A stretch of 64,000 nt of DNA from Ancylobacter pratisalsi (lineage in GTDB: Bacteria; Pseudomonadota; Alphaproteobacteria; Rhizobiales; Xanthobacteraceae): positions 2,306,001-2,370,000 of the forward strand of contig NZ_CP048630.1 in the NCBI RefSeq assembly GCF_010669125.1, given 5' to 3'. The position numbers were made by a program, and so were the translations under genes. Positions 1-8,586 of this stretch are shown in pieces (the stretch's first letter is position 1; every line of letters starts with the position of its first letter). A model generated the notes under the pieces. The model saw only the letters and a list, made by a program, of their open reading frames with translations. It was not told the DNA's origin and did not search any database.

Positions 1-2
1 GC

Positions 3-698
3 CAACCGTTCGCGCCCGACGCGCGCATGAAGGCGATCATGACGGATGCCGTGGCGGTGGCGAATGCCGCATCGCGCAACGTGTTCATGAACCCGCGCGA
101 CCCCGACTGGTTCTATTATCAAGACTCGTCGTGGTTCAACATGCTGTTCGAGAGCGGGTTTGAGTTCGAGACGCCGATCCCGGAGATCACGCCGGAAGGC
201 GCCAAGCCGTTCCCGCCGACCGGCTATCGGCAAATGGATGCGCGCACGGCCTTCTTCTACGGCATTACCGGAATCACTCCGGCAATGGCGATGCGACTGA
301 CGGGGGTCGGGTCGCAATATCTCTTGACGGCGAAGGATGCCGACAAGAACTACTTCGACGGGTCCAAGACCTATAAGGTCACCCTGCCGAAGGGGATCCC
401 GCAGGCAAACTTCTGGTCGCTGACGGTTTACGACAACATGACCCGGTCAATGCTCGATACGCCCCAGCGCTATCCGCGGGCGGGCAGCCAGAGCTACCCT
501 TCGCCCGCAGCGAAAGCCGATGCCGACGGCTCGACCACGATCTACTTTTCGCCGACCCAGCCGGACGGCGTCGGGCGGGGCAACTGGATCCAGACCATGC
601 CTGGAAAGGGCTGGTTTGTTGGGCTGCGCCTCTACAGCCCGTTGAAACCGTTCTTCGACAAAAGCTGGCGCATTGGCGAGATCGAACTCGTCAAATAA
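3..698 (+). CDS. DUF1254/DUF1214 family protein, C-terminal part (5' end outside window)
   Basis: The frame is open from the first bases with no stop, so the gene begins upstream of the window and only its C-terminal 231 or so residues are visible. The visible part matches the DUF1214 half of the DUF1254/DUF1214 family, with the stretch KGIPQANFWSLTVYDN, a TIYFSP strand and a GKGWFVGLRLYSP strand near the end. These are mostly secreted proteins of unknown function, often next to outer-membrane channel genes. That fits the porin-like remnant just downstream. The family call rests on recalled motifs; the biochemical role is unknown. Confidence 0.8.
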   Translation, partial: QPFAPDARMKAIMTDAVAVANAASRNVFMNPRDPDWFYYQDSSWFNMLFESGFEFETPIPEITPEGAKPFPPTGYRQMDARTAFFYGITGITPAMAMRLTGVGSQYLLTAKDADKNYFDGSKTYKVTLPKGIPQANFWSLTVYDNMTRSMLDTPQRYPRAGSQSYPSPAAKADADGSTTIYFSPTQPDGVGRGNWIQTMPGKGWFVGLRLYSPLKPFFDKSWRIGEIELVK

Positions 699-731
699 TG
701 TCCTGACCGTGACTAACGATATGCGCATCTG

Positions 732-762
732 CTGAGAACAGAATTCGCAATTCTGTTCTCAG
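732..762. repeat. perfect palindrome, 14-bp arms, 3-bp loop
   Basis: The left arm CTGAGAACAGAATT (732-745) and right arm AATTCTGTTCTCAG (749-762) are exact reverse complements around CGC. It lies 34 bp after the stop of the DUF1214 gene. RNA from it would fold into a strong hairpin, but no U-tract follows (the next bases are TAAAATCG). It may be a weak or Rho-assisted terminator, or a protein-binding palindrome. Its AT-rich arms stand out from the surroundings. Confidence 0.6.
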
Positions 763-845
763 TAAAATCGTTGCGCCGACCCGGATCGTTGTCGTAGCTT
801 TCAAAAGCCTCAAGTCACTTTCCCCAATCGCAGCATTCGTGATTT

Positions 846-959
846 ATGGGTCACAACCTGAGCCCACGACTCGATCGGATCTTCGACTACCGCAATATTG
901 GCTTCTCGCAGCGGCCTGACGTCAAACAGGTGACGGCGCGGCTAACGTACAATTTCTGA
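846..959 (+). pseudogene. remnant of an outer-membrane beta-barrel protein, C-terminal strands only
   Basis: An open stretch of 37 codons follows an in-frame TGA at 840-842. It ends in QVTARLTYNF, the alternating pattern with a terminal phenylalanine typical of the last strand of outer-membrane barrels. No upstream reading frame carries the rest of a barrel, so this looks like the surviving tail of a deleted porin or receptor gene. The exact barrel family cannot be told from so short a piece. Confidence 0.5.
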
Positions 960-985
960 TGTCTGTGTGACGGGAGCGTTTGGCG

Positions 986-1447
986 GTGGCAGGCCGGAAA
1001 ATTTCGCGCAACGCGCTGCGCTATGCGGTTCTACTCGGCATCCAGACTACCGCGGCAGCGTTCCTGTTCTGGGTGATCTTTCCGATCTTCCTGCGGGTGA
1101 TATCGAGCATCGGGCAGCAGCAGGGGCTCGATCTTGAGGTCCAGCTGGAGATCCTGATCGGGGTTATTGTGCTGCAATGCTGCTATTGGATCCGGCTGCG
1201 CTGGGTGCCGATCGTGGCGCCGTTCCACAATGTGTTCGTCGGCCACCTCGTCCTGTTCGCCAGCCGCGTCAGCTTCTTCTTCGGCGGCGCGCTGTTCTCC
1301 GCCATCTTCTTTCGCCATGTGCCGGAGCTGGATGCCCTTCCTTCAGCAGCCCAGGCGATCGCCAGGGCTGCTGGCGTCCTCGCCATCCTGTTCGCGCTGT
1401 TCTGCTATTCCCTCGAACTGGAACGCCTCGGCCGCGCGATCGAATAA
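986..1447 (+). CDS. small integral membrane protein, unknown function
   Basis: About 153 residues with four hydrophobic stretches that could be membrane helices (near residues 13-40, 55-70, 85-110 and 130-145) and a basic N-terminus (AGRKISRNALR). I do not recognise the family. A GGGAG ribosome-binding site at 972-976 fits a GTG start at 986 with normal spacing; a TTG at 980 is possible but would sit only 3 bases away. The gene stands alone between the porin remnant and a 340-bp non-coding stretch. Confidence is for being a real gene. Confidence 0.55.
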   Translation: MAGRKISRNALRYAVLLGIQTTAAAFLFWVIFPIFLRVISSIGQQQGLDLEVQLEILIGVIVLQCCYWIRLRWVPIVAPFHNVFVGHLVLFASRVSFFFGGALFSAIFFRHVPELDALPSAAQAIARAAGVLAILFALFCYSLELERLGRAIE

Positions 1448-1790
1448 AGCCGGACACCACGATTGCCGCCCGCGAAGGGCCTTTCCTAGGTGGCCTTCGC
1501 GCGAGCTGCTTCGCCAGGGATTGCCGCTGACATCGCAACATCCACGTATAAGGCGCGAGCTCCAGCCGCCGCCCCAACATGTGTTCTCAATCTTGGGGAG
1601 ACATCACAAACCGTTTCGATGCCTAACGCCGGCGCCCGCAGTCCCCGACCTACGACATGACCCGGGACGGTTTTTCGCGGCTCGCCTTCGAGAGGTAGTA
1701 ATGTATACATTGCGGCGTCGCACAGGGGTCCGCAGAGGCAACGCAGCTTCGTGTGAGCCATGATTATGTACTGCACGGAGACACGACGCC
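1448..1790. other. intergenic stretch with a terminator-like hairpin
   Basis: No convincing gene is seen. A hairpin with arms CGCGAAGG (1471-1478) and CCTTCGCG (1494-1501) lies 24 bp after the membrane-protein stop and could end its transcript, though no T-run follows. The rest presumably holds the promoter of the diguanylate cyclase, but I see no clear -35/-10 pair. Confidence 0.4.
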
Positions 1791-2948
1791 ATGTTCGGTC
1801 CAGCTTCTCTGGACGCCTCAACGCTCTTCGTTGTTAATGCTGCTTCACTGGTCGTCTTTTCCGTTGTCTACCTTGTGGCGTGGTCGCAGAGGGCAAACCG
1901 CAAATACTGGCTGAATCTGACCATAGCGAACCTCATTTTTGCGGTTGCCTTTGTCATGTTTTCGCACCGGATCGACGGCAGCAAGGAGACGCTGCTCCTC
2001 CCGAACTGTCTGCTGGTTATCGGCCTGGGTTTTCGCTGGCAGGCCATCCGAGCCTTCTTCGGGCGTCGACCGACCTATCGGCTGTCGATTTCTCTTACGG
2101 TGTTGGTCGCCGCCCTGCTCTACGGATCGGATATGCTTGGTCCGGGAACCGTATTCGGCGGCGTTAACGTCATTATAGCTCTCCAAATCGCCATCATTAT
2201 CTACACTCTGGCTTCGGAGCGTCATCAACACTTGCCGTCCCGTTGGGGGCTCATCGCCGCTTATGGCGTATTGCTGGGGTCATCCGCGCTTCGCGTCATG
2301 CAGGGATGGATGCTCGACCGAGGCATGGACAGCCTTTTGCCGGCCGACACATTCCTCGATATCCATCTCATCGCGGCTGCCATCCATATTGTTGCGTGCG
2401 GCGCTTTCTCGCTCTCCATGGCTTACGAGCAGGGCACCGAGGGTCTTCGAAGGGCCGCGTTGAGTGATCCGCTCACCGGCCTGCTGAATCGGCTCGGATT
2501 GGAGCATGAGCTTACCCGGCTGGTCGGTTTGGCTCCGCTGCGTTGTGCGGTCGTCCTGATCGACATCGACGAGTTCAAACAAATCAACGACAAACACGGG
2601 CACGCTGCCGGCGATATCGTCATTCAAAAATGCAGTCGGACGATCACGGCGCGGCTGCGGAATATCGACTTCGCAGCGCGGGTTGGTGGAGAAGAGTTCG
2701 CCATCATCTTGCCAGACGTCACGCTCGAAGAAGCCGGCCGAATTGCAGAACGTATCCGCAGGGCGATCGAGCTCGAAGAGGTGACGACTCCTGAAGGCCC
2801 GATCCGCTTCACGGTCAGCGCTGGAATCAGTCTATCCGAGACGCCGCCTCATATATTCTCGCAACTGCTTATCGAAGCCGACAGGCAGCTCTATCAGGCA
2901 AAGGCGGATGGTCGGAACCTGGTGCGATTGGCGTCGCGGACAGGGTAG
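1791..2948 (+). CDS. membrane-bound diguanylate cyclase (GGDEF)
   Basis: Makes cyclic di-GMP from two GTP. Residues 1-215 form a multi-helix membrane input domain (about six hydrophobic stretches) with no family I can name. A GGDEF domain covers about 220-380, with DPLTGLLNR at 226-234, a metal-binding DIDEFKQIND at 258-267 and active-site GGEEF at 299-303. The product-inhibition I-site RxxD is present as RNID at 290-293, five residues before the motif. All catalytic residues are intact, so it should be active and feedback-inhibited. It is monocistronic, and another cyclic di-GMP protein lies at 15.3-18.5 kb. Confidence 0.93.
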   Translation: MFGPASLDASTLFVVNAASLVVFSVVYLVAWSQRANRKYWLNLTIANLIFAVAFVMFSHRIDGSKETLLLPNCLLVIGLGFRWQAIRAFFGRRPTYRLSISLTVLVAALLYGSDMLGPGTVFGGVNVIIALQIAIIIYTLASERHQHLPSRWGLIAAYGVLLGSSALRVMQGWMLDRGMDSLLPADTFLDIHLIAAAIHIVACGAFSLSMAYEQGTEGLRRAALSDPLTGLLNRLGLEHELTRLVGLAPLRCAVVLIDIDEFKQINDKHGHAAGDIVIQKCSRTITARLRNIDFAARVGGEEFAIILPDVTLEEAGRIAERIRRAIELEEVTTPEGPIRFTVSAGISLSETPPHIFSQLLIEADRQLYQAKADGRNLVRLASRTG

Positions 2949-3046
2949 CGGATCGGTCGGATGGGAGGCGTCGCGCCCTTCGCGACATGGTCTATGGGGC
3001 CCCGTCCCAGAGCTGCATTCTCGGCCCCTTGAGCTGGGGACCAAGG

Positions 3047-3484
3047 TCAAAGCCGTGCCCGCGTCGTCCGCGGCGTCGCGAGCAGGAGATTGGTCTCGGA
3101 GGCGGTGATGCCCGGGATCAGGCGAATGCGGCGCAGGATCGCGTCGAGCGCGGTCAGGCTGTCCGTCGCAAGCTCCACGATGAGGTCCCATTTTCCGTTC
3201 GTCGTATGGATCGCCGAGATCTCCGAGAAGCCCGCGAGCACATCCACCACCCGGTCGGCCGAGCGTCCCTCAAGCTCGATTGTCATGATGCCGCGCACCG
3301 GCATGGCGATGGCGTCCGCGCGAAGGATCACCGTGTAGCCGACGATATCGCCCTCCCGCTCCATGCGCTCGATCCGGGCGCGCACGGTCGCGCGCGACAC
3401 GCCGATTTCGGCCGCGAGATCGGAAATGCTGCGCCGCCCGTCATGGCGCAGGAGAGACAGCAGGCGCTGGTCGAGATCGTCCAT
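3047..3484 (-). CDS. Lrp/AsnC family transcriptional regulator
   Basis: A 145-residue protein of standard Lrp/AsnC size. It has an N-terminal helix-turn-helix (about residues 18-45, ISDLAAEIGVSRATVRARI) and a C-terminal RAM ligand-binding domain. It is transcribed divergently from arginase and ornithine cyclodeaminase across a 126-bp AT-rich gap. In many proteobacteria Lrp-type proteins in this position respond to arginine, ornithine or proline and control the adjacent catabolic genes. That role is inferred from position. Confidence 0.93.
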   Translation of the reverse strand: MDDLDQRLLSLLRHDGRRSISDLAAEIGVSRATVRARIERMEREGDIVGYTVILRADAIAMPVRGIMTIELEGRSADRVVDVLAGFSEISAIHTTNGKWDLIVELATDSLTALDAILRRIRLIPGITASETNLLLATPRTTRARL

Positions 3485-3610
3485 GTCTGTTCATTTTGAT
3501 AAGCAATGTCACCATAATGGTAGGCCTAGATACGCTTTTTGCCAATATTGATTGTTCATTCCGCCAGGTGTCCCGGCTACGCTTCTGTCCTCACAAAGGA
3601 GGGCCTAATC
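3485..3610. promoter_or_regulatory. divergent promoter/operator region, lrp-type regulator and arginase
   Basis: The 126-bp gap between the divergent regulator and arginase genes is clearly more AT-rich than the coding DNA. It contains tracts such as TTTTGATAAGCAATG and GCCAATATTGATTGTTC, the kind of sequence Lrp-family proteins bind. I cannot define individual sites. Confidence 0.45.
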
Positions 3611-4534
3611 GTGCGCAACTGCATCCTTCTCGGGGCACCGGTTCAGGAGGGCACCCGCCGCCTCGGCTGCGATATGGGCCCGAGCGCCTTTCGTGCCGCC
3701 GGCATCGTCGGGACGCTGCGCGAACTGGGCCATGACGTGATCGACCGGGGCAATCTCGCGCCCGTTGCGGCGCCCGCCCGTGCCCACTCCAATCCGGCCG
3801 TCCGCTCGCTTGCCGAGGTCGTCGCGTGGACGGAACTGCTTGGCGAGGCGGTTCATGGGGCCGCCGGTGAAGGCATGCCGATCACGCTCGGCGGCGATCA
3901 CAGCCTCGCGGCGGGCACGCTGACCGGCATGAGCCGCCATGCGACCGAGCTTGGGCGCCCGCTCTTCGTGCTCTGGCTCGACGCCCACCCCGATCTGCAC
4001 ACGCTCGACAGCACGGAGAGCGGAAATCTGCACGGCGTGCCGATGGCCTATGCCACGGGCCAGCCGGGGTTCGAGGGCATTTTCCCCCCGCTCGCCGCCC
4101 CTCTCGACCCGTCCCGTGTCTGCATGATGGGCATACGCAGCGTCGACCCGGCCGAGCGGCGTACCGTTGCCGCGTCCGGCATCACGGTTCACGACATGCG
4201 GGCGATCGATGAATTCGGCTTCGCGGCGCTGCTGCGGACCTTCCTGCATCAGGTCGAGGCCGAGAGCGGCCTGCTTCATGTCAGCCTCGATGTCGATTTT
4301 CTCGACCCGGATATTGCTCCCGGCGTTGGCACCACGGTGCCGGGCGGGGCGACCTTTCGCGAGGCGCATCTGGTCATGGAGATGCTCCACGAGTGCGGGC
4401 TCGTCTCCAGCATCGACCTTGTGGAACTGAACCCGTTCCTCGACGACCGCGGACGCACCGCGCGTCTGATGGTGGATCTCGTCGCGAGCCTGATGGGCCG
4501 GCGCGTCCTCGATCGTCCGACCCGGAGCTACTGA
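3611..4534 (+). CDS. rocF: arginase
   Basis: Hydrolyses L-arginine to L-ornithine and urea in the cytoplasm using a two-manganese centre. Metal-binding signatures are present: GGDHS at 94-98, DAHPD at 124-128 and SLDVDFLDPD at 225-234. HGVPMA at 141-146 is also typical of the family. A GTG start at 3611 is preferred because a strong AAAGGAGGG lies at 3595-3603; this gives 307 residues, normal for bacterial arginase, whereas the longer frame adds unrelated residues. The next gene starts 3 bp after the stop. With ornithine cyclodeaminase it forms an arginine-to-proline route. Agmatinase relatives share the fold, but the pairing favours arginase. Confidence 0.92.
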   Translation: MRNCILLGAPVQEGTRRLGCDMGPSAFRAAGIVGTLRELGHDVIDRGNLAPVAAPARAHSNPAVRSLAEVVAWTELLGEAVHGAAGEGMPITLGGDHSLAAGTLTGMSRHATELGRPLFVLWLDAHPDLHTLDSTESGNLHGVPMAYATGQPGFEGIFPPLAAPLDPSRVCMMGIRSVDPAERRTVAASGITVHDMRAIDEFGFAALLRTFLHQVEAESGLLHVSLDVDFLDPDIAPGVGTTVPGGATFREAHLVMEMLHECGLVSSIDLVELNPFLDDRGRTARLMVDLVASLMGRRVLDRPTRSY

Positions 4535-4537
4535 GAC

Positions 4538-5587
4538 ATGCCGCGCGCACCGAAACTGAACGTCGTTCCTTTCGTCAGCGTCGACAACATGATGAAGCTG
4601 GTTCTGGCCCTCGGCATCGAGCGCTTCCTGGTGGAACTGGCGGGATTCATCGAGGCCGATTTCAGGCGCTGGGAACGGTTCGACAAGACGCCGCGCGTCG
4701 CCTCGCACAGCCATGACGGCGTGATCGAGCTGATGCCGACCAGCGACGGCGAGGTCTACGGCTTCAAATATGTCAACGGCCACCCCAAGAACGCCCGCGA
4801 CGGGCGTCAGACGGTGACCGCCTTCGGCATGCTGGCGGACGTCTCGACCGGCTATCCGGTGCTGTTGACCGAGATGACCATTCTCACGGCGCTGCGCACG
4901 GCGGCGACATCGGCGCTGGCGGCCAGGTATCTGGCGCCGAAGGGCGCGCGCACCATGGCGATCATCGGCAATGGCGCGCAGTCGGAGTTTCAGGCGCTGG
5001 CATTCAAGGCGCTGACTGGCGTCGACCGCCTGCGTCTCTACGACATCGATGCCGGAGCAAGCGCGAAATGCGCGCGCAACCTTGAAGGCCTGGGCTTCGA
5101 TATCACGATCTGCGTCTCCGGCGAGGAGGCGTTGATCGGCGCGGAGATCGTCACCACCGTCACCGCCGACAAGCAATATGCCACCATCCTCACCGACAAC
5201 ATGGTCGGCGCCGGTCTGCACATCAACGCGGTGGGCGGCGACTGTCCGGGCAAGACCGAATTGGCCGCGGACATCCTCAGGCGCTCGGAGATCTTCGTGG
5301 AGTACCCGCCGCAGACCCGGATCGAGGGTGAGATTCAGCAGCTGGAACCCGACCATCCGGTTACCGAACTGTGGCAGGTGATCGCCGGCACCGCGCGAGG
5401 GCGCCGCGAGGCCGGCCAGATCACGCTGTTCGATTCCGTGGGCTTCGCCATAGAGGACTTCTCGGCGCTGCGTTACGTGCGCGAGAAGCTTGCCGGCACC
5501 AGCTTCTATGACGAACTGGACCTGCTCGCCGACCCCGATGACCCCCGGGATCTGTTCGGCATGGTGCTCCGCGCCGGCCGCACCTAG
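4538..5587 (+). CDS. ocd: ornithine cyclodeaminase
   Basis: Converts L-ornithine to L-proline and ammonia with bound NAD. The 349-residue protein matches the ornithine cyclodeaminase/mu-crystallin family: KYVNGHPKNA near residue 78, the helix TALRTAATSALAARYLAP, the nucleotide-binding GNGAQSEFQA near 147, INAVGGDCPGKTEL near 228, and the late DSVGFAIEDFSALR segment carrying the catalytic aspartate. It follows arginase by 3 bp, so the two are co-transcribed and probably translationally coupled. The gene meets the leftward hydrolase gene tail to tail. Confidence 0.94.
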   Translation: MPRAPKLNVVPFVSVDNMMKLVLALGIERFLVELAGFIEADFRRWERFDKTPRVASHSHDGVIELMPTSDGEVYGFKYVNGHPKNARDGRQTVTAFGMLADVSTGYPVLLTEMTILTALRTAATSALAARYLAPKGARTMAIIGNGAQSEFQALAFKALTGVDRLRLYDIDAGASAKCARNLEGLGFDITICVSGEEALIGAEIVTTVTADKQYATILTDNMVGAGLHINAVGGDCPGKTELAADILRRSEIFVEYPPQTRIEGEIQQLEPDHPVTELWQVIAGTARGRREAGQITLFDSVGFAIEDFSALRYVREKLAGTSFYDELDLLADPDDPRDLFGMVLRAGRT

Positions 5588-5654
5588 CGCAGACAGATGT
5601 TGATTTTGCCGGCTAACAGGCAGGGCGGCGTCCGTGCGGAACGCGGCCGGTCCG

Positions 5655-7244
5655 CTAGAAACCCATCGGACCGCCGTCGCTCCGGGGATCGCCGGCGCCT
5701 TCGAGGCGACCATCGGCATGGCGGGCAATGGCCCCCGCATGCCCCATCATCGCGTCGTAAGGGGCGACGATCTCAACATCGTGGCCTGCCTCTCGCAGCG
5801 CGGCGATGAGATCGGGGGGGAAGCGGTCCTCAAGTTTGAGCGTCACGGTTTCCGCTCCCCAGGTCCGCCCGAGAAGCCAGCGCGGCGCGGTTATCGCGGC
5901 CTGCAGCTCCTGCCCGAACAGGGCGTAGCGCGTGAAGAGCGCGGCCTGCGTCTGCGGCTGCCCCTCCCCACCCATGGTGCCGTAGACCATGTGGCGGCCA
6001 TCGTCGAACGAGGCGAGCGCGGGGTTGAGGGTGTGAAACGGCTTGCGCCCCGGGGCAAGGACGCGCGGGCCCTTCCCGTGAAGCTGGAAGCTCGACCCGC
6101 GATTCTGCCAGACGATTCCGGTCTGCGGCAGCACGACGCCGGAGCCGAACTCGAAATAGATGCTCTGGATGAAGCTCGCCGCCAGCCCGTCGGCGTCAAT
6201 CGCGCCGAGCCAGACGGTGTCGCCCGCCGATGGCGGCGCGGGCCAGGGCAGGGCGTGTTCCGGATCGACATTGGCGGCGAGCCTGTCGAGGGCCGGATCG
6301 GTCAACCAGGCGCGCGGATCTTCGGTCATGGAATCGGGATCGCCGACAAGCCGGTCGCGGACCAGGAACGCCTGCTTCGTTGCCTCGACAAGACCGTGAA
6401 CATGCTCGAAGCCCTCCGCCTCGCTAACGCCGAGGCGGCTGAACAGGGCGAGGATCATCAGCGAGGAGAGGCCCTGGGTGGGGGGTGGCATGTTGTAGAG
6501 GCGGATACCGGGAAGTCTCACCGACAAGGGGGTGACCCGCCGGGCGCGACAGGCGGCGAGGTCGTCGCCCGTGACGGGGGAGCCGGCGGCTTCGAGATCG
6601 TGCGCGATCTCCCTCGCCAGCGCGCCGCGATAGAAGCTGTCCGTGCCGTCGATGGCGATGCGGTGCAGCGTCTCGCCGAGTGCCGGCAGCTTCATGAGCG
6701 AACCGGTCGCCGGCGCGGCGCCATCGACCAGGAAGCTTGAGGCAAAGCCGCTGACATCAGCCAGTTCGGGCAGCTTCTGCGCCGTCAGTTCGTGCTGGCT
6801 GGCGGTGACCGCGAAACCGTTGCGAGCGTGCCAGACGGCGTCCTCGACGAGACGCTCCAGCGGGAGGCGCCCGCCATGTTCGGCGCTGAGCGCCAGCGCT
6901 TCGCCCCAGCCCGCCACGGTGCCGGCCGCCGTGTTGGCGGCCTGTGGACCACGCTGGGGAATCGCGGTGAGCCCGGCGCTGGAATAGAGCTCGGGCGTTG
7001 CGGCGCCGGAAGCTCGCCCGCAGGCGTCGATGCCAACGGGCGCTTCGCCCGGCCTGCCGATCAGCCAGAAGCCATCGCCGCCGATCGCGGTCATGTGCGG
7101 ATAGACCACGGCGAGCGTTGCCGCCATGGCGATGGTCGCCTCTACGGCGTTCCCGCCCTCGCGCAGGACGCGAAGTCCTGCCTCGCTTGCGAGATGGTGC
7201 GGGGACGTGACCATGCCGCGACGGGCGCGGGTCGTGTTCAACAT
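5655..7244 (-). CDS. gamma-glutamyltransferase-family Ntn hydrolase, oxamate amidohydrolase (HpxW)-like
   Basis: A self-cleaving N-terminal-nucleophile hydrolase. The expected nucleophile is the threonine in GDTVWLGAIDADG (Thr343), which splits the protein into two subunits. Early motifs are GGNAVEA and AIGGDGFWLI; late ones are TGIVWQNRG, FHTLNP and YGTMGGEGQPQTQ. The ATG at 7244, preceded by AGGAAA, gives 529 residues with no signal peptide, so the enzyme should be cytoplasmic, unlike classical periplasmic gamma-glutamyltransferases. From memory, the motif set and length resemble HpxW, which hydrolyses oxamate to oxalate and ammonia. It lies 16 bp after dctM in the same direction, so it likely acts on what the TRAP transporter imports. 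The family is sure, the substrate is not. Confidence 0.85.
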   Translation of the reverse strand: MLNTTRARRGMVTSPHHLASEAGLRVLREGGNAVEATIAMAATLAVVYPHMTAIGGDGFWLIGRPGEAPVGIDACGRASGAATPELYSSAGLTAIPQRGPQAANTAAGTVAGWGEALALSAEHGGRLPLERLVEDAVWHARNGFAVTASQHELTAQKLPELADVSGFASSFLVDGAAPATGSLMKLPALGETLHRIAIDGTDSFYRGALAREIAHDLEAAGSPVTGDDLAACRARRVTPLSVRLPGIRLYNMPPPTQGLSSLMILALFSRLGVSEAEGFEHVHGLVEATKQAFLVRDRLVGDPDSMTEDPRAWLTDPALDRLAANVDPEHALPWPAPPSAGDTVWLGAIDADGLAASFIQSIYFEFGSGVVLPQTGIVWQNRGSSFQLHGKGPRVLAPGRKPFHTLNPALASFDDGRHMVYGTMGGEGQPQTQAALFTRYALFGQELQAAITAPRWLLGRTWGAETVTLKLEDRFPPDLIAALREAGHDVEIVAPYDAMMGHAGAIARHADGRLEGAGDPRSDGGPMGF

Positions 7245-7260
7245 GGCATGCGTTTCCTGG

Positions 7261-8586
7261 CTACCAGCCGATGGCCCGGGGCAGCCAGGTCGCAACCGCG
7301 GGGAATGTGAAGACGAGAGCCACGGCCCCGATCTGGAGCGCGATGAAGGGAAGCACGCCGCGATAGATGTCACCTGTCGTGACCTCGGGCGGCGCCACCC
7401 CGCGCAGATAGAACAGGGCCCAGCCGAACGGCGGTGTCAGGAAGGAGGTCTGCAGCACGGTGGCGATCAGCGCCGCCGCCCAGATCAGATCAACGCCGGC
7501 CGCGTTCAGCAGCGGCAGGAACATCGGCACCACGATGTAGCTGATCTCGATCCACTCGATGAAGAAGCCGAGCACGAAGATGATCAGCAGCATGAAGATG
7601 ATGATGCCGTTGGTTCCGCCCGGCACCATGGAGAAGGCGTCGTGAACCAGCCGCTCGCCGCCCAGGCCCCGGAAGGAAAGCGCGAAGACCTGCGAGCAGA
7701 TCAGCACGAAGAACATCATCGCGGTGATGCGTGCCGTCGACTGCACCGTGTCGACCAGCACCTTCCAGGTGAAACGGCGGGCGAGCGCGGCGACGAGAAT
7801 GGACCCCAGCGCGCCCATGCTGGCGGCTTCCGTCGGCGCCGCGACACCGCCGATGATCGAGCCGAGCACGGCGAGCACCAGGCCGATCGGCGGCAGCCCC
7901 ACTTTCAGCGCCTTCAGCCAAAGCTCGCGCCGCGGCATGGCCTGGCGCTCCTCCAGCGGAATGGCAGGTACCTTTTCCGGCCAGATGATGCCGATCACGA
8001 TCATGTAGATGCAGAACACGGCCGTGAGCAGCAGTCCGGGCATCAGCGCGGCCGCGAACAGCGTGCCGACCGATTCGCCAAGAATATCCGCGAGCAGGAT
8101 GAGAACCGTGCTGGGTGGAATGAGCTGTCCCAGCGTGCCCGAGGCGCAGATGGCGCCGCAGGACAGGCTCTTGTCATAGCCACGCCGCAGCAGGGTTGGC
8201 AGGGTGAGAAGCCCGAGGGTGACGATCGTCGCGCCGACAATGCCGGTCGTCGCTCCCATCAGCATGCCGACAAGCACAATGCCCAGTCCCATGCCGCCAC
8301 GCAGGCTGCCGGAAAGGTGGCCGATGACCTCCATCAGCTCGTCGGCCAGCCGCGACTTCTCCAGCATCACGCCCATGAACACGAAGAGCGGAATCGCGAT
8401 CAGCGTGTAGTTGGCGGTAACGCCATAGATCCGCGCCGGCAGCAGGTTGAACAGCGTGGTGCCGAAGCCCAGCCAGCCGAAGAAGAAGCCGCTGATGGCG
8501 AGGGTGAGCGCGACCGGCACGCCGGCAATGAGCAGCACGAAGAAGGAGGCGATGCAGGCGATCGCCAGAATTTCATTGATGGGCAT
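7261..8586 (-). CDS. dctM: TRAP transporter large permease subunit DctM
   Basis: The 441-residue, roughly 12-helix transport subunit of a tripartite ATP-independent periplasmic transporter. Family features include the glycine-rich segment GLGIVLVGMLMGATTGIVGA and CGAICASGTLGQLIPPS in the first half, and a repeat-related half ending in TSFLTPPFGWALFYLRG. It uses an ion gradient to import a small organic acid delivered by DctP. The ATG at 8586 overlaps the end of dctQ by 14 bp, which indicates coupled translation; longer starts only add shadow sequence. Confidence 0.95.
   Translation of the reverse strand: MPINEILAIACIASFFVLLIAGVPVALTLAISGFFFGWLGFGTTLFNLLPARIYGVTANYTLIAIPLFVFMGVMLEKSRLADELMEVIGHLSGSLRGGMGLGIVLVGMLMGATTGIVGATIVTLGLLTLPTLLRRGYDKSLSCGAICASGTLGQLIPPSTVLILLADILGESVGTLFAAALMPGLLLTAVFCIYMIVIGIIWPEKVPAIPLEERQAMPRRELWLKALKVGLPPIGLVLAVLGSIIGGVAAPTEAASMGALGSILVAALARRFTWKVLVDTVQSTARITAMMFFVLICSQVFALSFRGLGGERLVHDAFSMVPGGTNGIIIFMLLIIFVLGFFIEWIEISYIVVPMFLPLLNAAGVDLIWAAALIATVLQTSFLTPPFGWALFYLRGVAPPEVTTGDIYRGVLPFIALQIGAVALVFTFPAVATWLPRAIGW

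Noticed and set aside
5655..7373. Longer hydrolase starting at 7373 with a possible signal peptide
   Set aside because: The extra 43 residues are Ser/Pro/Arg-rich, overlap the dctM 3' end and lack signal-peptide form. The ATG at 7244 has a ribosome site and matches the family N-terminus.
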